Assembly: GCA_024304875.1 (NCBI GenBank)
Contig: JAMWZF010000009.1
Span: 1 to 23,293, forward strand
Source: Paracoccaceae bacterium
GTDB taxonomy: Bacteria > Pseudomonadota > Alphaproteobacteria > Rhodobacterales > Rhodobacteraceae
Reading direction: 5' to 3'
Length of the DNA stretch: 23,293 nucleotides
Shown here: positions 7,605 to 15,654 of the stretch, one piece after another
Numbering within the stretch: the first letter of the stretch is position 1
Layout: each line of letters begins with the position of its first letter
Position numbers and translations under genes: made by a program
The notes under the pieces: generated by a model
Seen by the model: the letters and a program-made list of their open reading frames with translations, nothing else
The model's database searches: none
What the model was told of the DNA's origin: nothing

Positions 7605-8210
7605 GTGGACGCCGGGGCCTTCGCCCTCGCCTCGATCCTGATCGAGCTGACGCCGGGCCCGAACATGGCCTGGCTCGCCATCGTGGCGGCGACGACCGGG
7701 CGGCGGGCCGGTTTCGCGGCGGTGGTCGGGGTGGCCCTTGGCCTGGCGGTGATCGGGGCGCTGGCGGCCCTCGGCCTTGGTGCGGCGATCGCGGCCTCGC
7801 CGGTGCTCTATGCCGTGCTGCGCTGGGCGGGGGTGCTCTGGCTGCTCTGGCTGGCGGTCGATGCCTGGCGGGATGCGGACGAGGCGCCCGAGGCGGTGCC
7901 CGAAGGCTGGGGCCTGACCCGCTACTTCCGGCGCGGCCTCATCACCAACCTGCTGAACCCCAAGGCGGCCGTCTTCTACATCGCCGTGCTGCCCGGATTT
8001 ACCGACGCGGCCGCGCCGATCCTGCCGCAGACCCTGGCCCTGTCGGCGATCTACGTCGCGGTGGCGACCATCATCCATGCGGGCATAGTGGCGCTGGCGG
8101 GCTTCGCCGCGGCGCTCCTGACCGATCCCTGGCGGTCGCTGCTGATCCGGCGTGTGCTGGCGGTGGCGCTGGCGGCGGTCGCGGTTTGGTTCGCGGTCGA
8201 GACCGCCTAG
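7605..8210 (+). CDS. LysE/RhtB family amino-acid exporter
   Basis: Integral inner-membrane protein of 201 residues, the typical length, with about six hydrophobic segments. The family signature is near the N-terminus (ELTPGPNMAWL, residues about 14-24), followed by a Gly/Ala-rich helix (AGFAAVVGVALGLAV) and the RYFRRGLITNLLNPKAAVFY loop, classic for LysE/RhtB. The start is GTG 7605, one base after the hemF stop, so translation is likely coupled. The exported substrate (amino acid or analogue) cannot be assigned. Its stop overlaps by 4 bp the end of the convergent small membrane protein gene. Confidence 0.92.
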   Translation: MDAGAFALASILIELTPGPNMAWLAIVAATTGRRAGFAAVVGVALGLAVIGALAALGLGAAIAASPVLYAVLRWAGVLWLLWLAVDAWRDADEAPEAVPEGWGLTRYFRRGLITNLLNPKAAVFYIAVLPGFTDAAAPILPQTLALSAIYVAVATIIHAGIVALAGFAAALLTDPWRSLLIRRVLAVALAAVAVWFAVETA

Positions 8211-8599
8211 CCACCGGGCGGCGGGCTGACGAAGAGCGCGCCGCCGGGGCCCATCCGGCGCCCTCCCTCGAGGGGCGGTGGCGGCTCGGCGGCCGCGGCC
8301 GCGGTCTCGGTCGGCGGGACGAGCGGACGGCCCGCGGCGACCCCTTCGAGGAAGGGGCGGATCTGCGTGTCCGGCAGGCCGGTCCTTTCCGCGTAGAAGT
8401 CCACCGTGGCCTCGGGCGCTAATTCGAGGGCGGCCCAGACAAACCGCTTCATCATCAGGTCCGTCCGGCTGTGGTCCGGGCCGAGGGCAGCTGCCTCGGC
8501 CTCGGTCGCAGGGGCGAATCGGACCGCGAGGCCGATCACGAGCATGAGGGCGGAGACGCCCTTGAGCAGCGATTTGAGGATGTGCAGAACTGTTTTCAT
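8207..8599 (-). CDS. Small membrane-anchored protein of unknown function
   Basis: 130 residues from ATG 8599. A single N-terminal hydrophobic segment (about 12-30, VSALMLVIGLAVRFA) suggests an uncleaved anchor or signal. A mixed helical region (about 40-85) follows, containing TDLMMKRFVWAALELAPEATVDFYAERTGLP. The tail is Pro/Gly-rich. I recognise no family. Codon usage is like the neighbours (GC-rich third positions), and the predicted start follows a G-rich stretch. The 3' end overlaps the convergent LysE gene by 4 bp. It lies 62 nt downstream of the topoisomerase stop on the same strand and may be in the same transcript. Confidence 0.65.
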   Translation of the reverse strand: MKTVLHILKSLLKGVSALMLVIGLAVRFAPATEAEAAALGPDHSRTDLMMKRFVWAALELAPEATVDFYAERTGLPDTQIRPFLEGVAAGRPLVPPTETAAAAAEPPPPLEGGRRMGPGGALFVSPPPGG

Positions 8600-8661
8600 C
8601 CGGCCCCCGGCAATACGTGGGGACAGGATCGGCGCTCAATGTGACGTCATTGGGGCCGGCG

Positions 8662-9663
8662 TCAGGCCACGTCCCGGCCGATCAGGTCCAGAAGTCCCGT
8701 TTCCGCCCGCGTCAGTTCCCGCGCTGCGCCCGGAAGGATCAGTTCGTCCTTCGTGGTGGCCAGCTCGATCACGGCGGGGTGGATATAGCTGTTTCGCGCC
8801 ACGGTGGGCGTGTTCGACAGGCGCTTCGACGCGGCCTCGGCCACCCCCTTGATCCCGGTCCTGGCGTTCGCCGCCTTGGCCCCCAGCGCGGCCGCGCTGC
8901 CGTGCCAGGTTCGGAAATCCTTGGCCGAGACGCGGTGCCCGGCGAGGGCGGCCAGTTCCTGGTTGAGCAGACTGGGCGAGAGGGCATGGGACCGGCCGCG
9001 CGCGTCCCGCCAGAGGAACAATTCGCTCGCCGGGCCGTCGCGGAGGGTGAGAAACAGGTCGGCGAGCGGCCCGTCGGTCAGGTCGCGGGTGACCTTGAGG
9101 CCGCCCTTGGCGACGTAGGACAGGCGAAGCCCGTCGTCCCGGACGAAAAGGTGCCTGCGGCGGAGGGTCAGGGCGCCGTAGCTGCCATTCTCGGCGGCGT
9201 ACTCCGCGCGGCCCACCCGCATCGCCAGCCGGTCGATCACGTAGAGCGCGGCGTGCAGGGTGAACTCCCGACTGCCCGGCTCGGCCTTCAGCCCCTTGCG
9301 GACCCTGCGACGTATTCGGGGCAGGGCGGCGCCGAAGTCTGCCATCGAGGTCCATTTCGCCTCGGCCTGTGCCTCGGACCAATCGGGGTGATAGCGGTAC
9401 TGCTTGCGCTTGCGGGCGTCGAGGCCGGTCGCCATCAGGTGCCCCTCGGGCAGGGGCGACATCCAGACGTCCTCGTAGGCGGGCGGCACGGCCATCGCCT
9501 CGAGCCGCTTGCGCTCGCGCCCCCGGTCGATCCGGCAGCCGTCGGGGCCGACGTAGGAGAACCCCCGTCCGCAGCGCTTGCGCCGGATGCCGGGCTCGCT
9601 GTCGGGGTAATAGACCAGCCCCGTCGCCTCGATCGGGGCGTTGACGGTCAGATGCGCGGACAT
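8662..9663 (-). CDS. DNA topoisomerase IB (poxvirus-like, bacterial type)
   Basis: Relaxes supercoils by transient 3'-phosphotyrosine nicking, without ATP or metal. The protein has 333 residues, the usual bacterial size. The N-terminal part has GLVYYPDSEPGIRRKRCG and RKQYRYHP, as in bacterial TopIB. The catalytic core shows RVGRAEYAAENGSYGALTLR, the lysine loop YVAKGGLK, KDFRTWHGSAAAL, and the nucleophile Tyr293 in ARNSYIHPAV. All the usual Arg-Lys-Arg-Tyr landmarks are present, so it should be active. It lies between hemE and an unknown membrane protein gene, all on the minus strand. A strong SD (GGAGGGAGG) lies within the hairpin at 9667-9710. Confidence 0.94.
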   Translation of the reverse strand: MSAHLTVNAPIEATGLVYYPDSEPGIRRKRCGRGFSYVGPDGCRIDRGRERKRLEAMAVPPAYEDVWMSPLPEGHLMATGLDARKRKQYRYHPDWSEAQAEAKWTSMADFGAALPRIRRRVRKGLKAEPGSREFTLHAALYVIDRLAMRVGRAEYAAENGSYGALTLRRRHLFVRDDGLRLSYVAKGGLKVTRDLTDGPLADLFLTLRDGPASELFLWRDARGRSHALSPSLLNQELAALAGHRVSAKDFRTWHGSAAALGAKAANARTGIKGVAEAASKRLSNTPTVARNSYIHPAVIELATTKDELILPGAARELTRAETGLLDLIGRDVA

Positions 9664-9666
9664 GTG

Positions 9667-9710
9667 CCTCGGGCCTCCCTCCTGCGGTCGCAGGGGGTGA
9701 ATGCCCGAGG
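9667..9710 (-). terminator. Nested hairpin between hemE and topoisomerase IB
   Basis: Outer arms CCTCGGGC (9667-9674) and GCCCGAGG (9703-9710) enclose an inner CTGCG-GT-CGCAG hairpin (9682-9693). It follows the hemE stop on the minus strand, so it may terminate or attenuate hemE transcription. It has no U-run, and its downstream arm contains the topoisomerase SD, so a translational role is equally possible. Confidence 0.45.
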
Positions 9711-9726
9711 GTCGCCGGGGGTTCCG

Positions 9727-10758
9727 TCAGCCGCCGCGGATGGCGTTCAGCATCAGGTGAACGTTCTCGGGATCGGCATCCGGAGTGATGCCGTGGCCGA
9801 GATTGAAGATGTGGGGACCGCCCGAGAGGGCTTCCACCACCTTGCGGGTCTCGGCCACCAGCTCCTGCCCGCCGGTGACGAGCAGGTGGTTGGGCAGGTT
9901 GCCCTGCACGCAGCCGCCGGGCTGGACGTGTTTCGCCGCCCAGTCCGCCGTCACGCCATCGTCGATGGCGATGCAGTCCGCGCCGATGGCGGCGTGCAGG
10001 CCCTCGTACTTCTCGCCCGCGCCGCGGGGGAAGGCGATGACCGGCAGGCCGGGGTGCTTGTCCTTCAGCGCCTTGGTGATCCGGGCGGCGGGTTCGACGG
10101 CGTAGCGCCGGAAATCATCCCCTTCCAGCGATCCGGCCCAGCTGTCGAAAATCTTGACCACTTCGGCCCCGGCCTCGACCTGGGCCGAGAGGTAGAGGAT
10201 CGTCGCCTCGGTGATCCGATCGAGCAGCGCCTCGAAGAGCGCCCGGTTCTCGGCCTTGAGCGCATGGGCCGGTCCCTGGTCGGGGGTGCCTTGCCCGGCG
10301 ATCATGTAGGTCGCCACGGTCCAGGGCGCGCCGGCGAAGCCGATCAGCGTCGTCTCGGACGGCAGTTCGCGGGCAAGGATGCGCACGGTCTCGTAGACCG
10401 GGGACAGCGTCTCGTGCACGTCCGAGGCCGGTTTCAGCGCGTCGAAATCGGCCTGGGTGGTGATGGTGGACAGCCGCGGCCCCTCGCCGGTGACGAACCA
10501 CAGGTCCGCGCCAAGGGCCTGGGGGACCAGCAGGATGTCGGCAAACAGGATCGCCGCGTCGAAGCCGTAGCGCCGGATCGGCTGGAGCGTCACCTCGGCG
10601 GCAAGGTCGGGGGTGTAGCACAGCGACAGGAAGTCCCCGGCCTCGGCACGGGTGGCCTTGTACTCGGGCAGGTACCGCCCGGCCTGGCGCATGATCCAGA
10701 CCGGCGGGGGCGAGAGCGTCTCGCCGGCGAGGGCGCGCAGGAGTGTCTTGTTCGTCAT
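9727..10758 (-). CDS. hemE: Uroporphyrinogen decarboxylase HemE
   Basis: Decarboxylates the four acetate side chains of uroporphyrinogen III to give coproporphyrinogen III (EC 4.1.1.37). At 343 residues it is full length. The N-terminal signature PPVWIMRQAGRYLPEY is followed by FLSLCYTPDLAAEVTLQPIRRYGFDAA with the catalytic-site FADI aspartate. GAPWTVATYMI and FDSWAGSLEGDDFRRY are also present, and the C-terminal NLGHGITPDADPENV closes the family pattern. The ATG at 10758 is the natural start. It is divergent from hemC across only 74 bp. On its own strand TTGACG (complement of 10789-10794) is a possible -35, but no good -10 is seen. Confidence 0.97.
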   Translation of the reverse strand: MTNKTLLRALAGETLSPPPVWIMRQAGRYLPEYKATRAEAGDFLSLCYTPDLAAEVTLQPIRRYGFDAAILFADILLVPQALGADLWFVTGEGPRLSTITTQADFDALKPASDVHETLSPVYETVRILARELPSETTLIGFAGAPWTVATYMIAGQGTPDQGPAHALKAENRALFEALLDRITEATILYLSAQVEAGAEVVKIFDSWAGSLEGDDFRRYAVEPAARITKALKDKHPGLPVIAFPRGAGEKYEGLHAAIGADCIAIDDGVTADWAAKHVQPGGCVQGNLPNHLLVTGGQELVAETRKVVEALSGGPHIFNLGHGITPDADPENVHLMLNAIRGG

Positions 10759-10832
10759 GTCCTATCTGCAATCAGTTGGGCCCCGTGCCGTCAAGTCATT
10801 GTCTTGCCCTGCAGGCCTGCTAGGAAGTTGCC

Positions 10833-11786
10833 ATGACCACGACCCTCCCCACCCCCGACACGCCGCTGCGCATCGGCACCCGCGGATCGCCCCTGGCCCT
10901 GGCGCAGGCGCACGAGACGCGGGCGCGCCTCGCCGCGGCGCACGATCTGCCGGAGGAGGCCTTCGAGGTGGTGGTCATCAAGACCACGGGCGACGACCGC
11001 ACGCTGATCGACGCCGACCGCCCGCTGAAGGAGATCGGCAACAAGGGCCTCTTCACCAAGGAGATCGAGGAGGCCCTTCTGGGGTTCGCCATCGACATCG
11101 CCGTCCACTCGATGAAGGACATGCCGACCGCGCAGCCCGAGGGGCTGGTGCTGGACTGCCTGCTGCCGCGCGAGGATGTGCGCGATGCCTTCGTCTCGCT
11201 GGCCCATGGCGGCATCGCGGAGCTGCCGGAGGGGGCCGTGGTCGGCACCTCCTCCCTGCGGCGCCGGTCGCAACTGCTGCACCGCCGGCCCGATCTGAAA
11301 GTGGTCGAGTTCCGCGGCAACGTGCAGACCCGGCTGAAGAAACTGGGGGACGGCGTGGCGGCGGCGACCTTCCTCGCCTGCGCGGGTCTGAACCGGCTCG
11401 GCATGACGGAGGTGCCCGCCAGTCCTATCGCGCCCGAGGACATGCTGCCCGCCGTGGCCCAGGGCGCCATCGGGATCGAGCGCCGGGCGTCGGACAGCCG
11501 CGCCGCCGAGATGCTGGCGGCGATCCACAACGACGACACCGGCACCCGCCTCGCCGCCGAGCGGTCCTTCCTCGCCGCCCTCGACGGATCCTGCGAGACG
11601 CCCATCGCCGCGCTGGCCCTGCTGGACGGGAGCCAGGTGCATCTGCGGGGCGAGATCCTGAAGCCGGACGGCTCGGCCTGTTTCGGCGGCGAACGGCGCG
11701 GGTCCGCGACCGACGGGGCGCTGCTGGGCGCCGACCTCGCGGCCGAGCTTCTGTCCCGCGCCGGGCCGGGGTTTCTAAAAACGTAA
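10833..11786 (+). CDS. hemC: Hydroxymethylbilane synthase (porphobilinogen deaminase) HemC
   Basis: Polymerises four porphobilinogens into hydroxymethylbilane (EC 2.5.1.61). The protein has 317 residues. Seen: RIGTRGSPLALAQA at the start, IKTTGDDR, GNKGLFTKEIEEAL, VHSMKDMPT, TSSLRRRSQLL, FRGNVQTRLKKL and LPAVAQGAIGIE. The dipyrromethane-cofactor cysteine is Cys254 in DGSCETPIAAL. The SD AGGAAG sits 5-6 nt before the ATG. The short divergent space to hemE implies shared or overlapping promoters, sensible because the two enzymes act in the same pathway. Downstream is the inverted-repeat element at 11824-11955. Confidence 0.97.
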   Translation: MTTTLPTPDTPLRIGTRGSPLALAQAHETRARLAAAHDLPEEAFEVVVIKTTGDDRTLIDADRPLKEIGNKGLFTKEIEEALLGFAIDIAVHSMKDMPTAQPEGLVLDCLLPREDVRDAFVSLAHGGIAELPEGAVVGTSSLRRRSQLLHRRPDLKVVEFRGNVQTRLKKLGDGVAAATFLACAGLNRLGMTEVPASPIAPEDMLPAVAQGAIGIERRASDSRAAEMLAAIHNDDTGTRLAAERSFLAALDGSCETPIAALALLDGSQVHLRGEILKPDGSACFGGERRGSATDGALLGADLAAELLSRAGPGFLKT

Positions 11787-11823
11787 GAGCGAGGCCTCGG
11801 GGCGAAATCAAGCCGAAGGCGCC

Positions 11824-11955
11824 GCCCCATCGCTGACCCGCCCCCCGGGGCAGCGATTGGCTGATGTCAATGCGACGTTCGAGGTCGTCCGGAACCCATC
11901 AATAAAGCGCTCAGCCCAAGGGTTACATCGCTACCCCGCGGGTCAGCGATGGGGC
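11824..11955. repeat. 132-bp element with 18-bp perfect terminal inverted repeats
   Basis: GCCCCATCGCTGACCCGC (11824-11841) is repeated exactly on the opposite strand at 11938-11955. Inside are further copies of the AGCGAT word: 11851-11857 (+) and the complement at 11927-11932. Each end therefore also folds as its own hairpin, at 11829-11857 and 11927-11950. The element lies between the convergent hemC and MFS genes. It could be a MITE-like remnant or a two-way terminator; I see no target-site duplication. Confidence 0.65.
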
Positions 11956-11966
11956 TCCCGCAGGTT

Positions 11967-13175
11967 CTAGATCCGCCGCGGTCCTTCCCGCTCCAGCCAG
12001 AGGAACCAGCCGACGGCGAGGATCATGCCGGTCCCCGACAGCACCGCGACAAGGCCGTAGCCGCCGAAGATCGTGCCCACGGCGAAGACCACCGCCGCGA
12101 TGCCCTGGCTGATGACGCGCTGCACGGCGAGGAGGGACCCGCCGGCCCCTGGCCGCGCCGCCAGCAGGTCCTGCATGTAGGCGATGGGCAGCGACAGCAG
12201 CAGCCCGCCGCCGAGGGCCGTGGGGATCACCAGCAGCCAGACCAGAGGCGAGGTCAGCATCACTGGCAGGAGCAGCAGGAACGACCCGTAGAGCACCGCG
12301 CCGATGGCGATGAGCGTCCGCCGGCGGTAGAGGCGCAGGAGGCTCGCCATGCCCAGCATCACCGGGATTTCCAGCAGCGCGACAAGGGCGAAGAACAGCG
12401 CCGTATCGTCCGCCCCCCGGCCCGCCGCCTGTTCGAAGGCAAGGCCGGTGACGGCCATGTGGATCGGCTGGCCCGAGATGATCGCACCGATGGCGGCCAC
12501 GCGGACGAGGACAGCCGGCTGGACCAGCTCGCCCAGTCCCTGCAGGACCGACAGCGCCGATTTCGCCGTGCTCCACCCCGCGGTCCGGTCCGAGGGCCAC
12601 ATGGCGACCACGGCGGCGAGGAGGCCCAGATAGACGATAAGCGCTACCGGATAGACCACGGTCAGCGGGACCTCGGCGGCGAAGACCAGCGACCAGACCG
12701 GCAGGACGACGACGAAGGGCAGGGCGAGGAAGGCGCGCACGGCCGAGAGGACAGCGTCCCGCCGGTCGGGCTCCATCCCCTCGGTGGCGAGGCGGGTCAG
12801 GGCGAAGGTCTGGCCGAAGACCGTGGCGCCCAGCGGCAGCAGGACGGCGTGCGCCAGCACGAAGGCCGGGATCGAGGGCGCCAGCCACATCAGCGCCATG
12901 CCGGCGAGGCCCGGCACCAGCCCCGCGATGGCCACGGTCCGCCGGTCGATACTGCTGTCCGTCACGATGCCGATGAGGACGGCCGAGGCCACGCCGACCA
13001 GCGCCTCCACCACCAGCACCCCGGCATAGAGCGCATCCGGCACCCCCAGCACCTCGATCGCGATCAGCGACTGGAACGGGCCGATCGAGGAAAAGATGGT
13101 CCCGATCAGGACGAGGTTGAGGCAGGCCAGCCGGAGGTGCCGGTTGGACCAGAGCTCACCGAAGAGGGCGATCAT
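11967..13175 (-). CDS. MFS transporter, sugar-efflux (SetA-like) type
   Basis: Inner-membrane permease of 402 residues with about 12 hydrophobic segments in two halves separated by a polar loop (WPSDRTAGWSTAKSAL). The N-terminal half (SSIGPFQSLIAIEVLGVP, then GIVTDSSIDRRTV) follows the plan of sugar-efflux MFS proteins; the second-half loop reads RLYRRRTLIAIG. The substrate is not known. Its start lies 7 nt downstream of the stop of the GlcD-type dehydrogenase gene, so the two are almost certainly one operon. The function may therefore relate to a hydroxy-acid substrate or product, which is inference. It is convergent with hemC. Confidence 0.85.
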   Translation of the reverse strand: MIALFGELWSNRHLRLACLNLVLIGTIFSSIGPFQSLIAIEVLGVPDALYAGVLVVEALVGVASAVLIGIVTDSSIDRRTVAIAGLVPGLAGMALMWLAPSIPAFVLAHAVLLPLGATVFGQTFALTRLATEGMEPDRRDAVLSAVRAFLALPFVVVLPVWSLVFAAEVPLTVVYPVALIVYLGLLAAVVAMWPSDRTAGWSTAKSALSVLQGLGELVQPAVLVRVAAIGAIISGQPIHMAVTGLAFEQAAGRGADDTALFFALVALLEIPVMLGMASLLRLYRRRTLIAIGAVLYGSFLLLLPVMLTSPLVWLLVIPTALGGGLLLSLPIAYMQDLLAARPGAGGSLLAVQRVISQGIAAVVFAVGTIFGGYGLVAVLSGTGMILAVGWFLWLEREGPRRI

Positions 13176-13182
13176 GCCAGGG

Positions 13183-14598
13183 TCATTCCGGCGGGATCAC
13201 CTTGCCCGGGTTGAGGATGCCCTTGGGGTCGAGCGCCTGCTTGATGGCCCGCATCATCGCCAGCGCCACGGGATCCTTGCGGCGCACCATGCTCGGCATC
13301 TTGCTCTGCCCGATGCCGTGCTCGGCCGAGAAGGAGCCGCCGAGGGACACCGTCACCTCCTCCACCGCCTCGCGCAGCCGGTCGAGCAGGGCCGGGTCGT
13401 CCGAGGTGGGGTAGAGCGTGTGATGGATGTTGCCGTCGCCGAGGTGGGCGACGCAGCTGTCCTCGCAGCCGGGGTCGATCTCGGTCTGCCGGGGGCGGAC
13501 GAGGTCGAAAAATTCGGGCACCCGGTCGAGCGGCAGGGCGATGTCGGTGTCGAGGAGGGGCTTGCGATGGAACATGGTCTCGCCCGCTGCCTCGCGGCGG
13601 GCCCAGGTCTCGCGGCGCTGGGCCTCGGACCTCGCAAGCGTGGCGTCGAGGACGAGGCCCTCCTCCATCGCCTCGGCCAGCAGCTCCTCCAGCCGGGCGA
13701 CCACGGGCAGGGTGCCGTCCGGCCCCGGCTCGGCCGCGGCGGCGCTGGTGGCGGCGACCTCGACCATGATGTTGACCTCGTGCGGCGCGTCGAAGGGCTC
13801 CCGCGCGCCGGGGGCATGGGCGAGGTGCATCTCCACGTAGCTGCGCGGCATGTATTCGAAGGCCTCGACCGCGCCCCCGGTTTCGTCCTGAAGCCGGCGC
13901 AGCAGGACCAGCGCCGCGGGCAGATCGCGGGCGGCGACCATGCCGGTGGCATAGGCCCGGGGCAGGGGGGCGAGGCGCAGGACGGCGGCGGTGATGATCC
14001 CCAGCGTCCCCTCGGCCCCGATCAGCAGGTTGCGCAGGTCGTAGCCCGAGTTGTCCTTGTGCAGCTCGCTCATCAGGTTGACGACCCGGCCGTCGGCCAA
14101 CACCGCCTCGATCCCGAGGCAGAGCTGGCGCATGTTGCCGTAGCGCAGGACGTTCGATCCGCCGCAGTTGGTCGACAGCATGCCGCCGATCCTGGCCGAA
14201 CCCTTGGCGCCGAAGGTCATCGGGAACAGCAGGCCCTCCGCCTCGGCGGCCTTGTGAAGGCTCTCCTGGATCACCCCGGCCTCGACCACGGCGATGCGGG
14301 CGTCGGTGCGGATCTCTCGGATGCGGTCCATCCGGTCGAGGGAGAGCTGGATCTCGCCCTTGCGGGCCACCGCGCCGCCGTTGAGGCCGGTGTTGCCCGA
14401 GACGGGCACGACGGGCGTACCGGCGGCATAGGCGGCCTTCAGGATCGCGCTGACCTCCTCGGTGGTGCGCGGGCGCAGGACGGCCTCGGGCGCGGCGTCG
14501 AACTTGCCGGTCCAGTCCGCCTGCCAGGGCGCCGTCTCGGCCCCGGTCAGAACGCCCCCCGGCCCCAGCCGCGCCGCCATGTCCTCGATCAGTCCCAT
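13183..14598 (-). CDS. FAD-binding oxidoreductase, GlcD/D-2-hydroxyacid dehydrogenase type
   Basis: VAO/PCMH-fold flavoprotein with C-terminal FAD-oxidase domain, oxidising a D-2-hydroxy acid to the 2-oxo acid (D-lactate, D-2-hydroxyglutarate or glycolate class). ATG 14598 is preferred over the upstream GTG because GGGAGG precedes it by about 5 nt; it gives 471 residues. The FAD-binding part shows RPRTTEEVSAIL, PVSGNTGLNGGAV, GGMLSTNCGGSN and LIGAEGTLGII. The C-terminal part has HLGDGNIHHTLYP, SFSAEHGIGQSKM and DPKGILNPGK, typical of the D-2-hydroxyglutarate/D-lactate branch. Exact substrate is uncertain. It is translationally close to the downstream MFS gene. Confidence 0.92.
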   Translation of the reverse strand: MGLIEDMAARLGPGGVLTGAETAPWQADWTGKFDAAPEAVLRPRTTEEVSAILKAAYAAGTPVVPVSGNTGLNGGAVARKGEIQLSLDRMDRIREIRTDARIAVVEAGVIQESLHKAAEAEGLLFPMTFGAKGSARIGGMLSTNCGGSNVLRYGNMRQLCLGIEAVLADGRVVNLMSELHKDNSGYDLRNLLIGAEGTLGIITAAVLRLAPLPRAYATGMVAARDLPAALVLLRRLQDETGGAVEAFEYMPRSYVEMHLAHAPGAREPFDAPHEVNIMVEVAATSAAAAEPGPDGTLPVVARLEELLAEAMEEGLVLDATLARSEAQRRETWARREAAGETMFHRKPLLDTDIALPLDRVPEFFDLVRPRQTEIDPGCEDSCVAHLGDGNIHHTLYPTSDDPALLDRLREAVEEVTVSLGGSFSAEHGIGQSKMPSMVRRKDPVALAMMRAIKQALDPKGILNPGKVIPPE

Positions 14599-14700
14599 CG
14601 GTGCCTCCCTCGCTTCGGGGCAGGTGTGCCGCAAAGCGCCGGCGGGGGAAAGACAATGCTTGACGGCTTCCCGACCCTTTCGTAAGTGAGCCTCCGGTTT

Positions 14701-14777
14701 GGCGGAGTAGCTCAGTTGGTTAGAGCAGCGGAATCATAATCCGCGTGTCGGGGGTTCAAGTCCCTCCTCCGCTACCA
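14701..14777 (+). tRNA. tRNA-Met (CAT anticodon)
   Basis: A 77-nt cloverleaf including encoded CCA. The acceptor arm GGCGGAG pairs with CTCCGCT (first pair G-U). D-arm: GCTCAGTTGGTTAGAGC. The anticodon stem GCGGA/TCCGC closes the loop ATCATAA, giving anticodon CAT. T-arm: GGGGGTTCAAGTCCC. It fits elongator tRNA-Met; tRNA-Ile with a lysidine-modified CAT is the alternative. Initiator tRNA is excluded by the paired first position. The accessory segment begins directly 3' of it. Confidence 0.93.
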
Positions 14778-14988
14778 AAATACCTCAATGATCTCGACGA
14801 CTTCCTCCTATTGAGGGTCATGGGTGCCAGACCGGAAATCATGCTGGGGTGGCAGATCGGGCGCGCTGCCTGACGGGGCAGCTGCGGAGCGATCCCGGAT
14901 ACGGGTTGGCTTGTCGACCCGAGTGACGGCAGAAGCGAGATCGACCGCGCCTGCCACAAAAGTTTTCCGCACGCTTCGAAAGAACACG

Positions 14989-15204
14989 ATGTCCCCTTCG
15001 CACAAGCGAAAGGGCTGCATCATCACTACCGACGAAAACCACGACCGCCTGATACCCATCGCAGACGTGACCTATATCGTCGGTCGCTCGAGAGCGAGCA
15101 TCTACCGCGACATCAAGGCGGGCACCTTTCCACGATCCGTCAAGGTGGGACAGTCGGCGCGCTGGCAAATGCCCGAGATTCAGCAGTTCGTGTCAGACCC
15201 ATGA
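14989..15204 (+). CDS. AlpA-family helix-turn-helix regulator
   Basis: 71-residue DNA-binding protein of the AlpA (prophage/integrative-element regulator, MerR-like winged HTH) family. After a basic leader it reads DRLIPIADVTYIVGRSRASIYRDIKAGTFP, then VKVGQSARWQMPEIQQFV. This matches the AlpA plan of an RL-x-x-x-x-V start, a S-x-x-S/T-I-Y-R recognition helix, FP, and a W-containing wing. Such proteins regulate the integrase or excision genes of islands, usually near tRNA sites, and this one begins 211 bp after tRNA-Met. ATG 14989 gives the family length, although its SD is weak. No intact integrase accompanies it; a recombinase scrap lies at about 19970-20061. The gene ends exactly where a truncated B12-domain reading frame begins. 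Confidence 0.85.
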   Translation: MSPSHKRKGCIITTDENHDRLIPIADVTYIVGRSRASIYRDIKAGTFPRSVKVGQSARWQMPEIQQFVSDP

Positions 15205-15606
15205 TACGCCGGCAGACATCCGGCCCATGAACGACTGGCCCTCTTCGCCGCTGTCCTGGACGAGCAGCACACCATCGGGATCACGATGGCGGCCGACCTG
15301 CTCGGGCGGCAGGGGTGGGAGATCGAATCGGTCACCGGCGCCAGTCACGACGAGATCGTCGATGACGTCGCGAGGAGCGAGGCCAAGGTCGTCGGCCTCA
15401 CCGCGCACGGGGCCCGGTCCCTCGATCCGCTGATCCGGCTCATCCTGGCGATCCGGGCGACGAAGCCGGCCACCTATATCCTGGTCAGCGGAAAGTTCGT
15501 GACCGCCGCGGCCGCGATACTTGAGCTTATCGGAGCGGACGGTCTTGCAGCCGATGTTCCCACGGGCCTGGCCGAACTGCTGTACGAGGCGGCGCAAACG
15601 CGCTGA
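15205..15606 (+). pseudogene. N-terminally truncated B12-binding-type (cobalamin/SCHIC-like) sensor domain
   Basis: In the frame of the AlpA gene and directly after its stop, the sequence reads HPAHERLALFAAVLDEQHTIG and on through MAADLLGRQGWEIESVTG, a conserved VVGLTAHG strand, YILVSGK and IGADGLAAD to the stop at 15606. This is the Rossmann-like B12-binding domain. The DxHxxG cobalamin motif appears as EQHTIG, Glu in place of Asp. Relatives I know are 200-300-residue proteins with a helical N-terminal cap (methionine-synthase-like or light/redox regulators); that half is missing. The only ATG (15286) lies after the EQHTIG motif, giving 106 residues. I infer a decayed gene fragment joined to alpA by recombination. 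Confidence 0.6.
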
Positions 15607-15654
15607 TGAACTCGGCGCGACTCCGCGCTGCCGGTTCTCGCTCTGGACCCATCG

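Noticed and set aside
10759..10832. Possible FNR/anaerobox between hemE and hemC
   Set aside because: No TTGAT-N4-ATCAA-like palindrome found; only an isolated TTGACG on the minus strand.
8617..10836. A 739-residue open frame on the plus strand across topoisomerase IB and hemE
   Set aside because: It is antisense to two clearly recognisable genes; its product is Gly/Arg/Val/Asp-rich with no domain, as expected of a GC-rich shadow frame.
14783..14815. Inverted repeat CCTCAAT…ATTGAGG just after tRNA-Met as terminator or attachment site
   Set aside because: The loop is about 20 nt, the stem only 7 bp and AT-rich with no U-run; it does not repeat the tRNA end.
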